From assembly GCA_003561025.1 (NCBI GenBank), contig PWII01000079.1, forward strand, positions 1-6,214: 6,214 nucleotides of DNA, written 5' to 3'. Source of the stretch: Candidatus Nealsoniibacteriota bacterium (GTDB taxonomy: Bacteria; Patescibacteriota; Minisyncoccia; Minisyncoccales; PWPS01). Of the stretch, positions 4,636-6,214 are shown one piece after another (the stretch's first letter is position 1; the number at the start of each line of letters is the position of its first letter). The position numbers were made by a program, and so were the translations under genes. The notes under the pieces were generated by a model. It was not told the DNA's origin. It saw only the letters and a program-made list of their open reading frames with translations, and did not search any database.

Positions 4636-5946
4636 ATGCCAAAAAAGAAAACAACAAAAAAAACAGAAAAAGAAACCAAAAACAAGGGAAAAAAGAAAAC
4701 AACAAAGAAAGAAGAAAAAAAGACAAAGAAGCTGGTTAAAAGAAAAAAGAGAGAAGATGTAAGTAAAAAAAAGAAAACAGAAAAGCCTAAAAAAAAAGCT
4801 ACTAAAAAGAAAGAGGCAAAGAAAGAAAGCAGAAAAACCAAAGATAAGGTAAAAAAGAAGAAAGAAAAAAAAGAGACAGAAGAAAAAAAGGTATTATTTG
4901 AAGAAGAAAAGATAGAATATGTGCTGAAGATAGCAAAAAAGAGAAAAGGAATTCTCTATTTTTCTGATCTTTTTATGTTTTTCCCAAAACTAAAAAAAGA
5001 CAAAGACTCTCTCAAAAAATTATGCACTAGATTAAAAAGAAGAGGGATAAAGATAAAAAAAGAGAGAACATTTTTAAGTGATGAGTCTCAAAAAGCAGTT
5101 GAAGACATGGTCGGAATAAGTATAGACTCTGTGCAAAGCTATTTGAAGGAGATAGCAGCAGAAGTTTTGTTAAGCTCTGAAGAAGAGATAGAATTGGCAA
5201 AAAAGATAGAAAAAGGAGACCAAGAGGCAAAAAAGAGAATGATAAGAGCTAATTTGAGACTGGTTGTCTCTATTGCAAAGAAATATATTGGAAGATCTCC
5301 AAAGCTTTCTTTTTTAGATTTGATTCAAGAAGGTAATTTAGGACTCTTTCGCGCTGTAGAAAAGTTTGATTGGAGAAGGGGTTATAAATTTTCAACCTAT
5401 GCCACATGGTGGATAAGACAATCTATAAATAGGGCGCTGGCAGACCAATCAAGAACAGTACGTATTCCCGTGCATATGGTGGAAAAAATATCTAAGTATA
5501 TCAAGGTAAGAAAAGAATTATTTCAGAGTCTAGGAAGAGAGCCCTCAGCAGAAGAGATAGCAGCAGAGATGGAGACAGAAGTAGATAAAGTGAGACACAT
5601 AATAAAGATTTATCAGACAGCAACCTCTCTTGAAGCACCGATAGGAGATGATGACGATAGTAGTACCTTGGCGGACTTTATTGAAGATGAAAAAGCAGTA
5701 TCCCCTTCTATCTCAGCCGCAAGAAAGCTTCTAAAAGAGAGACTGGAAAATATTCTAGTGGACCTAGAAGAAAGAGAGAAAGATATTCTTTCTATGCGTT
5801 TTGGGCTAGAAGATGGGGTAACGCATACATTAGAAGAGGTAGGGCAAAAGTTTAATGTTACAAGAGAGAGAATAAGACAAATTCAGGCAAAAGCATTAGA
5901 AAAGATAAGAAAGCATGAAAGATTAGAGAGGCTAGAAGGGTATTAA
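4636..5946 (+). CDS. rpoD: Primary sigma factor of RNA polymerase, with a lysine-rich N-terminal tail
   Basis: This subunit directs RNA polymerase to housekeeping promoters. Residues 1-85 are a low-complexity basic tail with 44 lysines. About 93-142 looks like a compact region 1.1. Region 1.2 is near 164-195 (SVQSYLKEIAAEVLLSSEEE). Region 2 is about 198-285, with LDLIQEGNLGL, FDWRRGYKFSTYATWWIRQSINRA and the RIPVHMVE boundary. Region 3 is about 287-360. Region 4 is about 365-430, ending in the -35-recognition helix-turn-helix (LEEVGQKFNVTRERIRQIQ). The complete set 1.1-4 identifies a group 1 sigma. Lysine-rich tails are also known on actinobacterial SigA/HrdB; their exact role is unclear. The gene follows dnaG after 17 A/T-only bases with no Shine-Dalgarno and is presumably co-transcribed. 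The tail's DNA has runs of 8 and 9 A that could cause slippage. No clear terminator follows the stop. Confidence 0.97.
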   Translation: MPKKKTTKKTEKETKNKGKKKTTKKEEKKTKKLVKRKKREDVSKKKKTEKPKKKATKKKEAKKESRKTKDKVKKKKEKKETEEKKVLFEEEKIEYVLKIAKKRKGILYFSDLFMFFPKLKKDKDSLKKLCTRLKRRGIKIKKERTFLSDESQKAVEDMVGISIDSVQSYLKEIAAEVLLSSEEEIELAKKIEKGDQEAKKRMIRANLRLVVSIAKKYIGRSPKLSFLDLIQEGNLGLFRAVEKFDWRRGYKFSTYATWWIRQSINRALADQSRTVRIPVHMVEKISKYIKVRKELFQSLGREPSAEEIAAEMETEVDKVRHIIKIYQTATSLEAPIGDDDDSSTLADFIEDEKAVSPSISAARKLLKERLENILVDLEEREKDILSMRFGLEDGVTHTLEEVGQKFNVTRERIRQIQAKALEKIRKHERLERLEGY

Positions 5947-5987
5947 TAAAATTAATCCCGCAATTACCTTTTTAAGATAAATCAGAT

Positions 5988-6015
5988 TTGAAAATTATTA
6001 AAAATTAAGTATAAT
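5988..6015 (+). promoter_or_regulatory. Promoter of tRNA-Asn
   Basis: TTGAAA (5988-5993, five of six matches), a 16-base spacer and a perfect TATAAT (6010-6015). The predicted start near 6022 lies about three bases before the mature tRNA 5' end. The tRNA is therefore transcribed independently of the sigma factor gene, with almost no leader. Confidence 0.8.
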
Positions 6016-6024
6016 GAAAATCAT

Positions 6025-6099
6025 TCTGGCGTAGCTCAATGGTAGAGCAAGCGACTGTTAATCGCTAGGTTGTAGGTTCGAGTCCTACCGCCAGAGCCA
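6025..6099 (+). tRNA. tRNA-Asn (anticodon GTT), CCA encoded
   Basis: A complete cloverleaf. Acceptor TCTGGCG (6025-6031) pairs with CGCCAGA (6089-6095). The D stem is GCTC/GAGC. The anticodon stem AGCGA/TCGCT holds the loop CTGTTAA with anticodon GTT at 6057-6059. The T stem GTAGG/CCTAC holds the loop TTCGAGT. The discriminator is G6096 and CCA is encoded at 6097-6099. The U1-A72 pair and G73 fit bacterial tRNA-Asn. It reads AAC and AAU codons. Confidence 0.97.
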
Positions 6100-6123
6100 T
6101 CCTTCGCTGAAGCTTCGGAATGG
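6097..6123 (+). other. Imperfect hairpin in the tRNA-Asn 3' trailer
   Basis: CCAT (6097-6100), which includes the tRNA CCA end, can pair with ATGG (6120-6123), and the 8-base palindrome GAAGCTTC (6109-6116) lies between. The fold competes with a free 3' CCA end until trailer processing. The TTCG/GAAGC composition is unlike the A+T-rich surroundings and looks like a dispersed repeat unit, but only one copy is in the window. Confidence 0.35.
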
Positions 6124-6130
6124 CAAGCCG

Positions 6131-6163
6131 ACAGAGAACACCTCTTAATCGAGGCTGTTTTTT
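6131..6163 (+). terminator. Probable intrinsic terminator after tRNA-Asn
   Basis: ACAG (6131-6134) pairs with CTGT (6155-6158), and the directly stacked inner stem CCTC (6141-6144) pairs with GAGG (6151-6154) around a 6-base loop. Six unpaired bases bulge on the 5' side. A run of six T (6158-6163) follows. The T run and position support termination of the tRNA transcript, though the bulge makes it weaker than the other terminators here. Confidence 0.55.
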
Positions 6164-6174
6164 GATTATGCGTG

Positions 6175-6203
6175 TTGATTCAATTTACGAATAATTGTAC
6201 GAT
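6175..6203 (+). promoter_or_regulatory. Weak promoter-like pair at the right edge
   Basis: TTGATT (6175-6180), 17 bases, then TACGAT (6198-6203), each with four of six consensus matches. It would start a transcript near 6210, where the window ends in ATGGA. This could lead a further tRNA gene or a coding region starting at 6210; too little sequence remains to tell. Confidence 0.3.
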
Positions 6204-6214
6204 AGAGTCATGGA

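Noticed and set aside
4584..4841. Minus-strand 85-codon frame rich in Phe, Leu and Ser
   Set aside because: It is the complement of the lysine-rich tail of the sigma factor; the hydrophobic look comes from reversed AAA/GAA codons.
1..6214. CRISPR array, insertion sequence or UGA-recoded genetic code
   Set aside because: No regularly spaced repeats, no transposase or terminal inverted repeats, and all conserved proteins are intact without in-frame TGA.

Overview
The window is A+T-rich (by eye about one-third G+C). Genes are tightly packed, leaders are very short, and most starts lack a Shine-Dalgarno (SD) sequence. All recognised proteins are intact without any in-frame TGA, and every stop is TAA or TAG, so the standard bacterial code fits. 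The lysine-heavy proteins, the dnaG-rpoD pair and a style of sensor-like protein I associate with candidate-phyla bacteria suggest a member of the Patescibacteria/CPR, probably Parcubacteria-like. That assignment is inference, not proof.

Layout, left to right. (1) A free-standing DUF3800 gene on the + strand (124-873) lies between two intrinsic terminators (35-59 and 874-908). (2) A gene-poor stretch (909-1145) holds a consensus-like minus-strand promoter that points into the 874-908 terminator, a 12-base palindrome, and a short minus-strand reading frame that looks like the C-terminal remnant of a lost gene. (3) A minus-strand operon runs from 2737 down to 1162: two tandem paralogous 200-residue proteins that resemble V4R/DUF2378-type ligand-binding domains, then a 99-residue unknown protein whose stop codon lies inside the operon's terminator hairpin. 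(4) A 168-base divergent intergenic region carries a promoter for each direction. (5) On the + strand follow dnaG (primase) and the primary sigma factor gene, 17 bases apart, a reduced version of the bacterial macromolecular-synthesis operon without rpsU. (6) tRNA-Asn(GUU) follows with its own strong promoter, an encoded CCA end, and a probable terminator. (7) The right edge has a weak promoter-like pair leading into a gene beyond the window.

How the parts work together. DnaG and the primary sigma factor are co-transcribed housekeeping genes that link replication priming to global transcription. The promoters seen here fit the -35/-10 elements such a sigma factor reads. The divergent operon is the least explained part: two diverged copies of a likely small-molecule or metal-binding sensor with a shared Cys/His pattern, plus a small helical protein translated from a TTG start with a strong SD. 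The DUF3800 gene looks like an accessory cassette.
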